From Pseudoscardovia radai (GTDB lineage: Bacteria > Actinomycetota > Actinomycetes > Actinomycetales > Bifidobacteriaceae): 64,000 bases of DNA. A program made the translations under genes and the position numbers. How positions within the stretch are numbered: position 1 is the first letter of the stretch; each line of letters starts with the position of its first letter. The notes under the pieces are model-generated. The model had not been told where the DNA came from, ran no database searches, and saw nothing but the letters and a program-made list of their open reading frames with translations. The stretch covers positions 80,888 through 144,887 of the forward strand of contig NZ_MWWR01000008.1 in NCBI RefSeq assembly GCF_002259605.1, given 5' to 3'. Below, piece after piece: positions 57,762 through 64,000 of this stretch.

Positions 57762-57793
57762 GTTGCCGATGTGATAATCGTGGCATCGGCAAC
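57762..57793 (-). promoter_or_regulatory. Inverted-repeat operator of the XRE gene
   Basis: GTTGCCGATG (57762-57771) and CATCGGCAAC (57784-57793) form a perfect 10-bp inverted repeat with a 12-bp centre, starting 21 bp upstream of the XRE ATG. Position and symmetry suit autorepression by the XRE protein. Confidence 0.62.
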
Positions 57794-57893
57794 TCCTGCA
57801 TCAAACGTTCGGCGTGTCGTGTAGTTCGGTGCCGGAGATCCTCACTGTTGTCTACTCGAATGTCAGATTTAAATCTATTGGCAGCGACAGGAT

Positions 57894-58001
57894 TCATGCC
57901 AGCGGTCTGAATAATCTTTGGATTACAAAGCGTGAAAGTTCCATCGCCACATCAAGCTCAAATGCCTTGGTCTGTTTGCAAAACAGTTGAAGATTGCGCA
58001 C
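57894..58001 (-). CDS. Possible 35-residue small protein
   Basis: A GTG at 57999-58001 has a consensus AGGAGG (58007-58012) five bases upstream. The product would be 35 residues, starting MRNLQLFCKQTKAFELDVAM and ending in a basic amphipathic stretch. Its TGA overlaps (ATGA) the longer in-frame start of the XRE frame at 57897. It could be a leader peptide or the remains of a gene. Support is only the strong ribosome site. Confidence 0.35.
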   Translation of the reverse strand: MRNLQLFCKQTKAFELDVAMELSRFVIQRLFRPLA

Positions 58002-58127
58002 GGTGACCTCCTAATGGCATAAGCCCCTATCGGCTGTTGTGGATGGAGACAAGCAATTGTTGATGCTTTGATGAAGATGTTTGGATGAAGACGACAATGC
58101 GACCGATTCCATGACGGATGCGAGGCG

Positions 58128-58314
58128 GGGCACGGTGGCCTTCTGCTGCATCTCGACCGGCGTGTTCCGGTTCCCCAAGCGCGAGGCGGCGCGCATCGCC
58201 GTGGATACGGTGCGCACGTGGCTCGACGGACATGCCGGTTCGAGCGTGCGCCGCGTGGTGTTCGACGTTTTCGGCGACGATGACCGGGAGATCTACCGCC
58301 AGGCGCTCGCGTGA
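58128..58314 (+). pseudogene. 3' fragment of the macrodomain gene (right repeat)
   Basis: Encodes the last 61 residues of the macrodomain (from GTVAFCCISTGVFRFPKRE to the same stop) but has no upstream part, so it cannot make a folded domain. The right direct repeat continues to 58328. It marks the original junction between the macrodomain gene and the family C array downstream. Confidence 0.92.
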
Positions 58315-58336
58315 AGGCGCGGGTGAGGGGAACAGT

Positions 58337-58631
58337 GGGCTTGGCTGGTGGCTGGCGTGCCACTGAGGGGCACTGTTGGGGCGCGGTGTGAGTGTTTTCA
58401 ACGATTTCTGTGCTGACGGTGGCTCTCGCTGGTCGATGGGCTGCCAGTGAGAGGCACTGTTGGGGCGCGGTGTGAGTGTTTTCAACGATTTCTGTGCTGA
58501 CGGTGGCTCTCGCTGGTCGATGGCGTGCCAGTGAGAGGCACTGTTCGCGACATCATCGTTGGAAACGTTGGGCTTTCTCCCCAACGGTCGGTCTTACTGG
58601 TCGATGGCGTGCCAGTGAGAGGCACTGTTGG
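58337..58631 (+). repeat. Family C tandem hairpin array, 4 units
   Basis: CCACTGAG at 58360, then CCAGTGAGAG at 58444, 58528 and 58612: exactly 84 bp apart. Two linkers are nearly identical to each other (GGTGTGAGTGTTTTCAACG). The array starts within 10 bp of the right island repeat and ends 42 bp before family A copy A8. Confidence 0.9.
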
Positions 58632-58673
58632 CGTATGAATGGCGCACTGGTGGCGTAAACGATTCCGGATTCT

Positions 58674-58757
58674 TAACAGTGGTACGGTTCGCGGACGAAA
58701 ATCGGGCTCAGGGGCCCGAAAATCGTGGAAATTTGTCCGCAAGCTGTATCATTGTTT
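58674..58757 (+). repeat. Family A palindromic repeat, copy A8
   Basis: 84 bp with the A6-type left end AACAGTGGTACGG and a right end GCTGTATCATTGTT; the core AATCGTGGA and GTCCGCAAGC are present. Pairing of the outer arms is less perfect than in A4. Confidence 0.85.
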
Positions 58758-58788
58758 CTTCGCGCTGTTTTCTGATCTACCTCAATGC

Positions 58789-59036
58789 GCGCAAGGCGCC
58801 GTGCAACAGGTCACGCTGTCGGACGTGAAGAACGCGTCGAATTCCATCGAGAACGAGAGCATCGAGCTCGGAGGAAAGCTTCCCAAGAGCTTCGAGCTTG
58901 CGGCGGATCCGGATGCCGGCCGCATCTACACGCTGAAAAGCTACACCTGGAACGTCAGCACCGGCACCGCGTTCGTCGACGCAGACGGGAATCCCCTCCC
59001 GTCCGCGACGCGACGCAGCGGTTGCGGCGTCGTCGC
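58789..59036 (+). pseudogene. Remnant of a larger, probably surface-exposed protein
   Basis: About 80 codons read as normal protein (VTLSDVKNASNSIENESIE, LPKSFELAADPDAGRIYTLK, TWNVSTGTAFVDADGN), with Ser/Asn/Asp-rich beta-domain character, but no start codon or ribosome site fits and the frame decays into GC-rich simple sequence. It looks like an internal piece of a multi-domain extracellular protein. I cannot name the parent gene. Confidence 0.5.
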
Positions 59037-59147
59037 GGTTACCGACTTAGCGTCGCGGTTGCTGGCTTCGGCGTCGCGTCCGTCGCGTCCGCGCGAGGGT
59101 CTGTACAGTGGATGTGCGGGCGCACCGGTCTCGTCGAAGGAGGATGC

Positions 59148-59840
59148 ATGCAGCTGATCGGACTTCAATGGATGGATGTGGCGGATACGCTGTGCGCGCT
59201 CATGCTATGCGGGCTCATCGGTTTCGAACGCGAGGCGCGGCGCAAGGACGCGGGCATCCGCACGCATATCCTCGTCGGCCTCGGCAGCTGCCTGTTCACC
59301 ATGGTGTCGATCGAGGGCGTGCCGATGCTGTTGGGGCAGGGCGTGACGTGGGATGCATCCCGCATCGCCGCGCAGGTGGTGACCGGCATCGGGTTCCTGG
59401 GCGCCGGTGTGATCTGCTTCGCCAACGACACCGTGCGCGGCCTGACCACGGCGTGCGCCATTTGGATCGCCGCCGCAGTGGGCGTGGCGTGCGGCGCGGG
59501 GATGCTGCCGCTGGCCGCGCTGGTGACGGCGATGTACTTTCTCGTGGTGCTTGCGGTGGCGCCGCTCGTCACATGGGTGTTGCGACGCGACAGGGATTGC
59601 ACGCTCCGCATGACGTATGAGGATGGCAAGGGAGCGTTGCGCGAAACGCTGCTGCTTGCGGCGGGCGCGGGCTTCGAGACGCAGATCGTTTCCACGCATG
59701 ACCGTAGCGGCGACGATTGGAACGGTGCGACGGTGGAGATGCGCGTCAGCGGTGACATGGCGCATCTGCACGATGTGATCGAGCGCATGTCGCAGATCGA
59801 CGGCGTGCGCGACATCGAGGTCCTCGAGCGCGACGAGTAG
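59148..59840 (+). CDS. MgtC/SapB family membrane protein
   Basis: 230 residues from the ATG after GAAGGAGG. MgtC signature: ALMLCGLIGFEREARRKDAG, GIRTHILVGLGSCLFTMVS, GIGFLGAGVICFANDTVRGL TTACAIWIAAAVGVACGAG. Four to five membrane helices (1-140) are followed by a soluble ACT-like C-terminal domain. Family members are linked to growth at low Mg2+ and to virulence in pathogens; in a commensal actinobacterium the role is unclear. Confidence 0.9.
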   Translation: MQLIGLQWMDVADTLCALMLCGLIGFEREARRKDAGIRTHILVGLGSCLFTMVSIEGVPMLLGQGVTWDASRIAAQVVTGIGFLGAGVICFANDTVRGLTTACAIWIAAAVGVACGAGMLPLAALVTAMYFLVVLAVAPLVTWVLRRDRDCTLRMTYEDGKGALRETLLLAAGAGFETQIVSTHDRSGDDWNGATVEMRVSGDMAHLHDVIERMSQIDGVRDIEVLERDE

Positions 59841-59871
59841 GGGCGTCGTCCCTTGCTCTTCTTCGGTTCGC

Positions 59872-60687
59872 TTACTCGCCGCGCAAACTCGTGAGCGGGT
59901 CGTCGGCGTCGAAGAGCATGGTGTTCCAGAAGCGGGTGAGGGGTGCGTCCGGTGCGTGGTCGTTCGCATCGTGGCTCCCTGCACTTGGCGCGTTCGCGAG
60001 AACGAGGGCGTCGCGCAGAAACTGGCTGTGGTCGAACGGGGCGGGGCTGATGCGGAAGCCCAAATCGCGTAGGTAAAGCACGGCGAGCGTCATCACCGTG
60101 CGCGTGTTGCCTTCTCGGAACGGGTGAATCTGCCAGACGCCTGCCACGAAACCGCGCACGTACGCGGCGACATCGCGGGGATCCATGCGCGCATACGATG
60201 CGCGGCGCCGTGTCTCTTCCGAAAAATCGTAGTTCAGCGTCGGATCGATCCAGTCCCATGCGGAGTATGCCACCGTGTCGCCGCCGAGCACCGGCTCTGA
60301 TTTGCGGATGTTCTGCGTGCGCCAGCGGCCGGTCCATGTGGTTGGAAGCACGCCGGTGAAAAGACGGCGGTGGATGGCCGCGAGCATGGCGGGGGAGAGC
60401 GAAGTGGTATGAGGGCCAACGATATGGTCGGCGTCGGAGGTCAGGAGGCTGCAGATTCGAAATGCCACGATGTCTGCGTCTTGGTTGTCGGGACAGTCGG
60501 GATGCGAGGCGTGCCAGGCGCGGATTTCCTGTTCCGCCTGGTCTTCCTCGATGAGGCCGTCTGCGTACCGGTGGGCGATATTGCATGCAGCCGCGGATGT
60601 GGTGAGACCATCGACGCCCTGCAAACCCGAGCCGATGCGCCAGTTGTCGAGCGCGTCGGCATCGTCCGTATTGTGGTGTGAACCCAT
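59872..60687 (-). CDS. Fic domain protein
   Basis: 271 residues from the ATG at 60687; a GTG at 60729 would add 14 residues and abut repeat A9. The Fic motif HPFREGNTRT (about 189) is the full H-x-F-x-(D/E)-G-N-x-R consensus, so AMP (or other nucleotide) transfer to Ser/Thr/Tyr hydroxyls is expected. Upstream blocks LSPAMLAAIHRRLFTGVLP and WAGRWR-like TWTGRWRTQNIRKSEP are typical of VbhT/Fic proteins. No separate small antitoxin gene is next to it. The protein ends SLRGE, which superficially matches the S-x-x-x-E part of a class III inhibitory motif. Confidence 0.85.
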   Translation of the reverse strand: MGSHHNTDDADALDNWRIGSGLQGVDGLTTSAAACNIAHRYADGLIEEDQAEQEIRAWHASHPDCPDNQDADIVAFRICSLLTSDADHIVGPHTTSLSPAMLAAIHRRLFTGVLPTTWTGRWRTQNIRKSEPVLGGDTVAYSAWDWIDPTLNYDFSEETRRRASYARMDPRDVAAYVRGFVAGVWQIHPFREGNTRTVMTLAVLYLRDLGFRISPAPFDHSQFLRDALVLANAPSAGSHDANDHAPDAPLTRFWNTMLFDADDPLTSLRGE

Positions 60688-60730
60688 AATCGTGTTCTTT
60701 TCTTTCGGAACTCCGCGCAGACTCTTCACT

Positions 60731-60815
60731 GAACAATGTGATGGGTCGCGGACAGAAATCGGGCGGAAACAGGACTTTTGAGGCCCGAAAATGTCCGCAA
60801 GCCATCACATTGTTA
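60731..60815 (+). repeat. Family A palindromic repeat, copy A9
   Basis: 85 bp, ends GAACAATGTGATGGGTCGCGGAC and GTCCGCAAGCCATCACATTGTTA. The AATCGTGGA core is missing; the centre is GGGCGGAAACAGGACTTTTG instead. It lies between the divergent fic and GNAT genes, so it is part of their promoter region. Confidence 0.9.
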
Positions 60816-60864
60816 GTGGGGAGATTTTGTTATTGGAGCTATTGCAGCAGGAGGTTGACTCGGC

Positions 60865-61356
60865 GTGGGCATCGTGATTCGGCAATATCGGAGCGAGGAC
60901 GCGGTTCAGGCGGCACGCATCTGGAACCAGGTGGTGGACGACGGCGTGGCGTTCCCGCAGGAGGAGGGTCTCGGCGCGGACGAGGCGGACGCGTTCTTCA
61001 CGTCGCAGAGCTACTGCGCCGTGGCCGAAGACGACGAGACCGGCCATGTGGTGGGGCTGTACATCCTGCATCCGAATAACGTGGGGCGTTGCGGGCATAT
61101 TTGCAACGCAAGCTACGCGGTGAGCCGCGACATGCGCGGGCGGCATATCGGCGAGCGGCTTGTGCTCGATTGCCTTGCGAAGGCGAAGGAGATCGGCTTC
61201 CGCATCCTGCAGTTCAACGCTGTGGTTGCCAGCAATGTGCACGCGCTGCACCTGTACGAGCGCCTTGGCTTCGTGCGGCTTGGCACCGTGCCCGGCGGGT
61301 ATAGGCTCGACGATGGCTCTTATGAGGACATCGTGCTGTTCTACCACACGCTGTGA
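60865..61356 (+). CDS. GNAT family N-acetyltransferase
   Basis: 163 residues from a GTG after GGAGG. GNAT fold: VIRQYRSEDAVQAARIWNQV, the acetyl-CoA loop in RDMRGRHIGERLV (R-x-x-G-x-G/I), and NAVVASNVHALHLYERLGFV near the C-terminus. It resembles phosphinothricin- or L-amino-acid-type acetyltransferases, but the acceptor is unknown. Confidence 0.88.
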   Translation: MGIVIRQYRSEDAVQAARIWNQVVDDGVAFPQEEGLGADEADAFFTSQSYCAVAEDDETGHVVGLYILHPNNVGRCGHICNASYAVSRDMRGRHIGERLVLDCLAKAKEIGFRILQFNAVVASNVHALHLYERLGFVRLGTVPGGYRLDDGSYEDIVLFYHTL

Positions 61357-61383
61357 CGAGAGCGCGGTTTGATTGGCTCAGGC

Positions 61384-61602
61384 TTACTTGATGTTCGCGT
61401 GGTTCTCGCACAGACCGCAGTAGAGGAAGCCCGCGAGCGTCCTGTCGTCAGGGAACGCGGCGATGTAATCGTCGAAATCGACGTCATCCGCGTTCAGCAG
61501 GTCCTGGTACTTCGAGTATGCCGCGTCATCGATCTCTGCCGTGGTCTCCTCGCCGCAGAGAGGGCAGGCGCCGAAAACGAGATGCGTATTGTTGTTGACC
61601 AT
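61384..61602 (-). CDS. Small protein with two CxxC motifs
   Basis: 72 residues from the ATG after GAAGGGGA. CPLCGEE near the start and CGLCENH near the end could bind one zinc; the acidic helical middle is KYQDLLNADDVDFDDYIAA. No known family recognised. It sits between convergent and same-strand neighbours without clear operon links. Confidence 0.65.
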   Translation of the reverse strand: MVNNNTHLVFGACPLCGEETTAEIDDAAYSKYQDLLNADDVDFDDYIAAFPDDRTLAGFLYCGLCENHANIK

Positions 61603-61721
61603 GATGGATTCCCCTTCACTTGTTTCCAATGTGCAACCATCTTATCAGCGACGAAACGCGGCGAGTCGCGTGGCGAGGAGTCGCTGGGCGAGGCGTGAAG
61701 GCGGCTATCTTTTCCTTCGCA

Positions 61722-62849
61722 TCAATCGTCGTTTTCGGCGGGCATCTGGAGGCGGAGGCGGTAGACGCCGTTCTCCTTATCGTTTTTCGAATTGGGGATA
61801 TGCGCCATCATTACGGCGCCCTCCGGCGGGACCTGGCCGCGGTGACGCTCCTCTTGGAGCGCGGGAATATGGCCGATCTCCTGGCCGTCCAAAGACACGC
61901 ACAGCGTCGGGTGCCCCGCGTTCCTTCCCGAATCGATTACGCCATGGGTCACCGTCACCCACAGCCACGCATCGTATCCGTAGCGCGAGAGCTCATCCTG
62001 GTGCTTGGTGTCTCCGGAGACGGTGACGCCGCACGTGAAATCCTCGATTGACTCGCCCTCCGGACGGGCGTTCACCGGGGTGGTGTCCCGGTTGCTCAGG
62101 TACGAGCTGCGCATGAACCCGCTGGCGTGCCGACGCTTCACGGCAGCATTGCGCCGCCGCGATTCGGCGATTTCGTCATCGGCGAGCAGCTTGGGCTCCT
62201 TCATCTGGCTCAACAGCTGCCAGCATTGCCATGTCTGGCGCGCATCGGACACCGCCCTGTGCGTCTCGACCTCATCGATGCCCAGCAGACGCATCACTTC
62301 CTGCAGTGAGTGCGATGGCGCGTTCGGGAACATGCGGCGCGACATGCGCAGAGTGTCCATGTATCCGTTGGTGACCTCGCGGCATCCCAGCGCTGCGCCT
62401 TCGATGTTGAGCATCTTGATGTCGAACGAGACGTTATGCCCGATGAGCACGAGCGGGCGGATCGCGGTCAGAAACTGCGGGATCACGAATTCCGCGTCAG
62501 GCTGGCCGTCGAGGTCGGATTGCGTGATGCCCGTCAGCGCCGTGATGCCTGCGGAAAGCTCGACGTGGGGCTGGATCAGCTGGTCGTATTCGTAGATGGG
62601 CTCGTCGCCGCTGATGAGAAGCGCGCCGATCTCGATGATGTGGGCGTCGGCGCCCATGCCCGTCGTCTCCGTGTCGAACACAATGGCGTCGGAATTGCCC
62701 GCCGCCGCGACGAAGGACCACAGCTGCTCCACGGGGTCGATGTCGGCGGTCTGCGCGTGCGCGGCGTGACGGGCGTGCCTGGGCTCAGCGTGCGGTTCCG
62801 TGCGAGGTTCCCCGTAGGGTTGCGAAAACACGATTTCTCCGTCCATCAT
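61722..62849 (-). CDS. DnaQ-like 3'-5' exonuclease
   Basis: 375 residues; GGAGA precedes the ATG. Exonuclease motifs of the DEDDh class: IVFDTETTGMGADAHIIEIG (Exo I, about 55), LIGHNVSFDIKML (Exo II, about 136) and HRAVSDARQTW (Exo III, about 197). Residues 265-375 form a second domain (CGVTVSGDTKHQD, LCVSLDGQEIGHIPAL) that resembles HIRAN-like or other small nucleic-acid-binding domains. It is probably a stand-alone proofreading-type or repair exonuclease rather than the polymerase III epsilon subunit. Confidence 0.85.
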   Translation of the reverse strand: MMDGEIVFSQPYGEPRTEPHAEPRHARHAAHAQTADIDPVEQLWSFVAAAGNSDAIVFDTETTGMGADAHIIEIGALLISGDEPIYEYDQLIQPHVELSAGITALTGITQSDLDGQPDAEFVIPQFLTAIRPLVLIGHNVSFDIKMLNIEGAALGCREVTNGYMDTLRMSRRMFPNAPSHSLQEVMRLLGIDEVETHRAVSDARQTWQCWQLLSQMKEPKLLADDEIAESRRRNAAVKRRHASGFMRSSYLSNRDTTPVNARPEGESIEDFTCGVTVSGDTKHQDELSRYGYDAWLWVTVTHGVIDSGRNAGHPTLCVSLDGQEIGHIPALQEERHRGQVPPEGAVMMAHIPNSKNDKENGVYRLRLQMPAENDD

Positions 62850-62941
62850 CTTTCTCCGTTCCCTTGCTCCGGCTTCTCCTCCCCGGGTCTTGCATCCTTA
62901 AGCCCCGCACCGGAGACTTTCGCCATGATACCGTGAGCTGC

Positions 62942-62995
62942 GAATCGTGGGATTCCTCCCGCGGAACAATTTCCCGCGGAACAATCACATTGTTA
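62942..62995 (+). repeat. Degenerate family A remnant, copy A10
   Basis: Contains the core-like AATCGTGGGATTC and the intact right end ATCACATTGTTA, while CCGCGGAACAAT occurs twice in a row (about 62959-62970 and 62974-62985). Its terminal TTA supplies the stop codon of the transporter on the minus strand. Confidence 0.6.
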
Positions 62996-63622
62996 GTGCT
63001 GGCGTCCTCGCGCGAACCAGACGTTGAGCAGCGATCCGGCCACCACCAGCACCACGCCGATCCAGAACGGAGCTCCGAGGGCGACGCCCAGCAGCACCGT
63101 GCTTGACGCGGTGGAGAACAACGGCGTGGCGTATGAGCCGATCGCCATCGTCTCCATGGTGCCATGCAGCATGCCGTAGCCCCAGCACGCGTATCCGCCC
63201 GCGATGGCCGCCGCGCACGCGAGCAGTGCCGCGTATCCGCCGATGCCGGGAGCCTGCGCGGGCAGTCCGTCGCCCGAGGCCGCATGGATAACCCACAGCG
63301 TCACCGCAACGCAGCAGAAGAAAATCGTGGTGCCGTCGTATCCGCTGGATATGCGCGGCGTCACGGCCGCGTACACCGACCAGATGATCGCGCCGGCGAA
63401 CGCCAGGGCGAAGGGCAGCGGGTTCGACGCGATATTTGCTACTGCCGACCGGGCGTCGAGGCTGTTGCCGCCCACGGCCATCGCCACGCCGATTGTGGCG
63501 ATGATCGCGCCCGGCAGCGCGCGCCATACCGCGCCGGGGCGGCGTGACAACATCGCCGTGAGCAGCACGAGCAGCGTGGGCCACAGATAGTTGACCAGGC
63601 TCACCTCCACCGACTGCGCGGA
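62993..63622 (-). pseudogene. DMT-family transporter, 5' end removed by an IS element
   Basis: About 210 codons corresponding to the last two thirds of an EamA/DMT exporter of the YddG type (usual length near 300). SAQSVEVSLVNYLWPTLLVLL is the family's mid-protein helix and the sequence starts abruptly there, next to the IS3-type end at about 63623. Six to seven helices remain. The missing N-terminal part should lie beyond the IS element, outside the window. Confidence 0.75.
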
Positions 63623-64000
63623 TGGGGGGTGGTGCTGTTTTGTTGGACTGCGTTGTCGTTGGTTTTCATTATGCCATGAGTCCGAGCTCGCGTCGCCGCG
63701 CGGTGATGCTGGTGCCGAACTCGGTCTTGATGCGTTCGTCGCGGTACCACGTCATGTACTCGTCGAGCCTGCGGATGAACTCCCGCAGGGAGACGCCCGC
63801 GAAGGAGCGCTTGTGGAAGAACTCCTGCTTGAGGCGTCCGAAGAAGCCCTCGGCCGCCGCGTTGTCGGGGCTGCAGCCCTTCGCGCTCATCGAGCGCACC
63901 AGCCCGTTCTCCTCGCAGATCGAGATCCACCCGTCCCACCGGTAGTGGCATCCCCGGTCCGAGTGGATCACGGGTCTCTCGCCCGGTTTGAGCGCGGCGC
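63623..64000 (-). mobile_element. IS3-family (IS150-like) insertion sequence, right end
   Basis: The plus-strand sequence TGGGGGGTGGTGCTGTTTTG followed by TTGGAC at 63623-63648 resembles the terminal repeat of IS150-group elements (TTTTGTTGGAC). The transposase 3' end lies 21 bp further in, and the element continues past the window edge. It has cut the DMT transporter gene. Confidence 0.75.
63669..64000 (-). CDS. IS3-family transposase (OrfB), 3' part
   Basis: 110 residues, open to the window edge. Integrase-core motifs: VIHSDRGCHYRWDGW (second Asp of DDE), SMSAKGCSPDNAAAEGFFGR with LKQEFF (the DDE Glu region), RLDEYMTWYRDERI and the terminal ARRRELGL. The upstream OrfA and the first catalytic Asp are outside the window. 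Confidence 0.92.
   Translation of the reverse strand, partial: AALKPGERPVIHSDRGCHYRWDGWISICEENGLVRSMSAKGCSPDNAAAEGFFGRLKQEFFHKRSFAGVSLREFIRRLDEYMTWYRDERIKTEFGTSITARRRELGLMA

Larger units (their letters stand above)
55006..58127. mobile_element. AT-rich genomic island in the macrodomain gene
   Basis: About 3.1 kb, visibly richer in A+T than its surroundings and with different codon use; all genes are on the minus strand (immunity-like, toxin-like, DUF4417-like, ImmA-like, XRE). It lies between two gap-free 201-bp copies of the macrodomain 3' end, the layout left when an element carries its own copy of a target gene's 3' end and restores it on integration. No integrase, resolvase or transposase is present, so it is either a satellite that used another element's recombinase or a decayed remnant. 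Confidence 0.8.

Noticed and set aside
58081..58314. 77-codon plus-strand frame as a functional small gene
   Set aside because: Its last 61 codons are the duplicated macrodomain 3' end and its first codons are island sequence with no ribosome site.

Overview
The window is high-GC, gene-dense DNA from an actinobacterium. Codon use and gene content (pyrB-pyrI-pyrC-pyrF-pyrK-pyrD followed by pyrE, a two-subunit glutamate synthase, GlnE, TrmI, Kup, and Sel1-repeat and zinc-ribbon membrane proteins) fit Bifidobacterium or a close relative. I name no species. I see no rRNA or convincing tRNA gene and no CRISPR array.

Layout. 1-5.7 kb: 3' end of hemW, an endonuclease III-like glycosylase, a short UvrA paralog and a YdcF-type membrane protein. 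6.0-9.2 kb: a redox/aldehyde-stress-like operon (aldo/keto reductase, MerR regulator, carboxymuconolactone decarboxylase-cupin fusion, flavodoxin) behind a MerR-style promoter with a 19-bp spacer. 9.3-10 kb: a membrane-anchored protein whose C-terminal domain looks like a polymorphic-toxin nuclease. 10.1-16.5 kb: gltBD behind a possible GlnR box. 16.6-24.2 kb: an ABC ATPase, trmI, a SixA-like phosphatase, metE and metF. 24.4-31.1 kb: a possible AbiEi/PD-(D/E)XK protein between two identical 93-bp repeats, glnE and a Na+/H+ antiporter. 31.4-38.4 kb: the UMP biosynthesis genes. 39-51.7 kb: two Sel1 proteins, two zinc-ribbon membrane proteins, a large polytopic membrane protein, Kup and a NatAB-like ABC exporter. 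53-55 kb: a class M sirtuin and a zinc-type macrodomain hydrolase. 55.0-58.1 kb: an AT-rich island inserted at the 3' end of the macrodomain gene. 58.3-64 kb: repeats, MgtC, Fic, GNAT, a DnaQ-like exonuclease and a DMT transporter cut by an IS3-family element that runs off the window.

Two layers of structure stand out. (1) The island at 55006-58127 lies between two 201-bp direct repeats (8 mismatches, no gaps) of the macrodomain 3' end. The target gene therefore stays intact on the left and a 3' fragment is left on the right. All island genes are on the minus strand: an XRE repressor with its own inverted-repeat operator, an ImmA/IrrE-type protease, a DUF4417-like protein, a BECR-fold toxin-like nuclease and a small acidic protein that looks like its immunity partner. 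No integrase is present. (2) Intergenic DNA is full of structured repeats: about ten copies of an ~84-bp palindrome (family A, 22-bp arms), three tandem arrays of a different hairpin unit with an exact 84-bp period (family C; 4, 9 and 4 units), and a four-hairpin cluster (family B). Family A elements sit next to family C arrays three times, flank family B, and flank the AbiEi-like gene. No REP-type transposase is visible to explain them.
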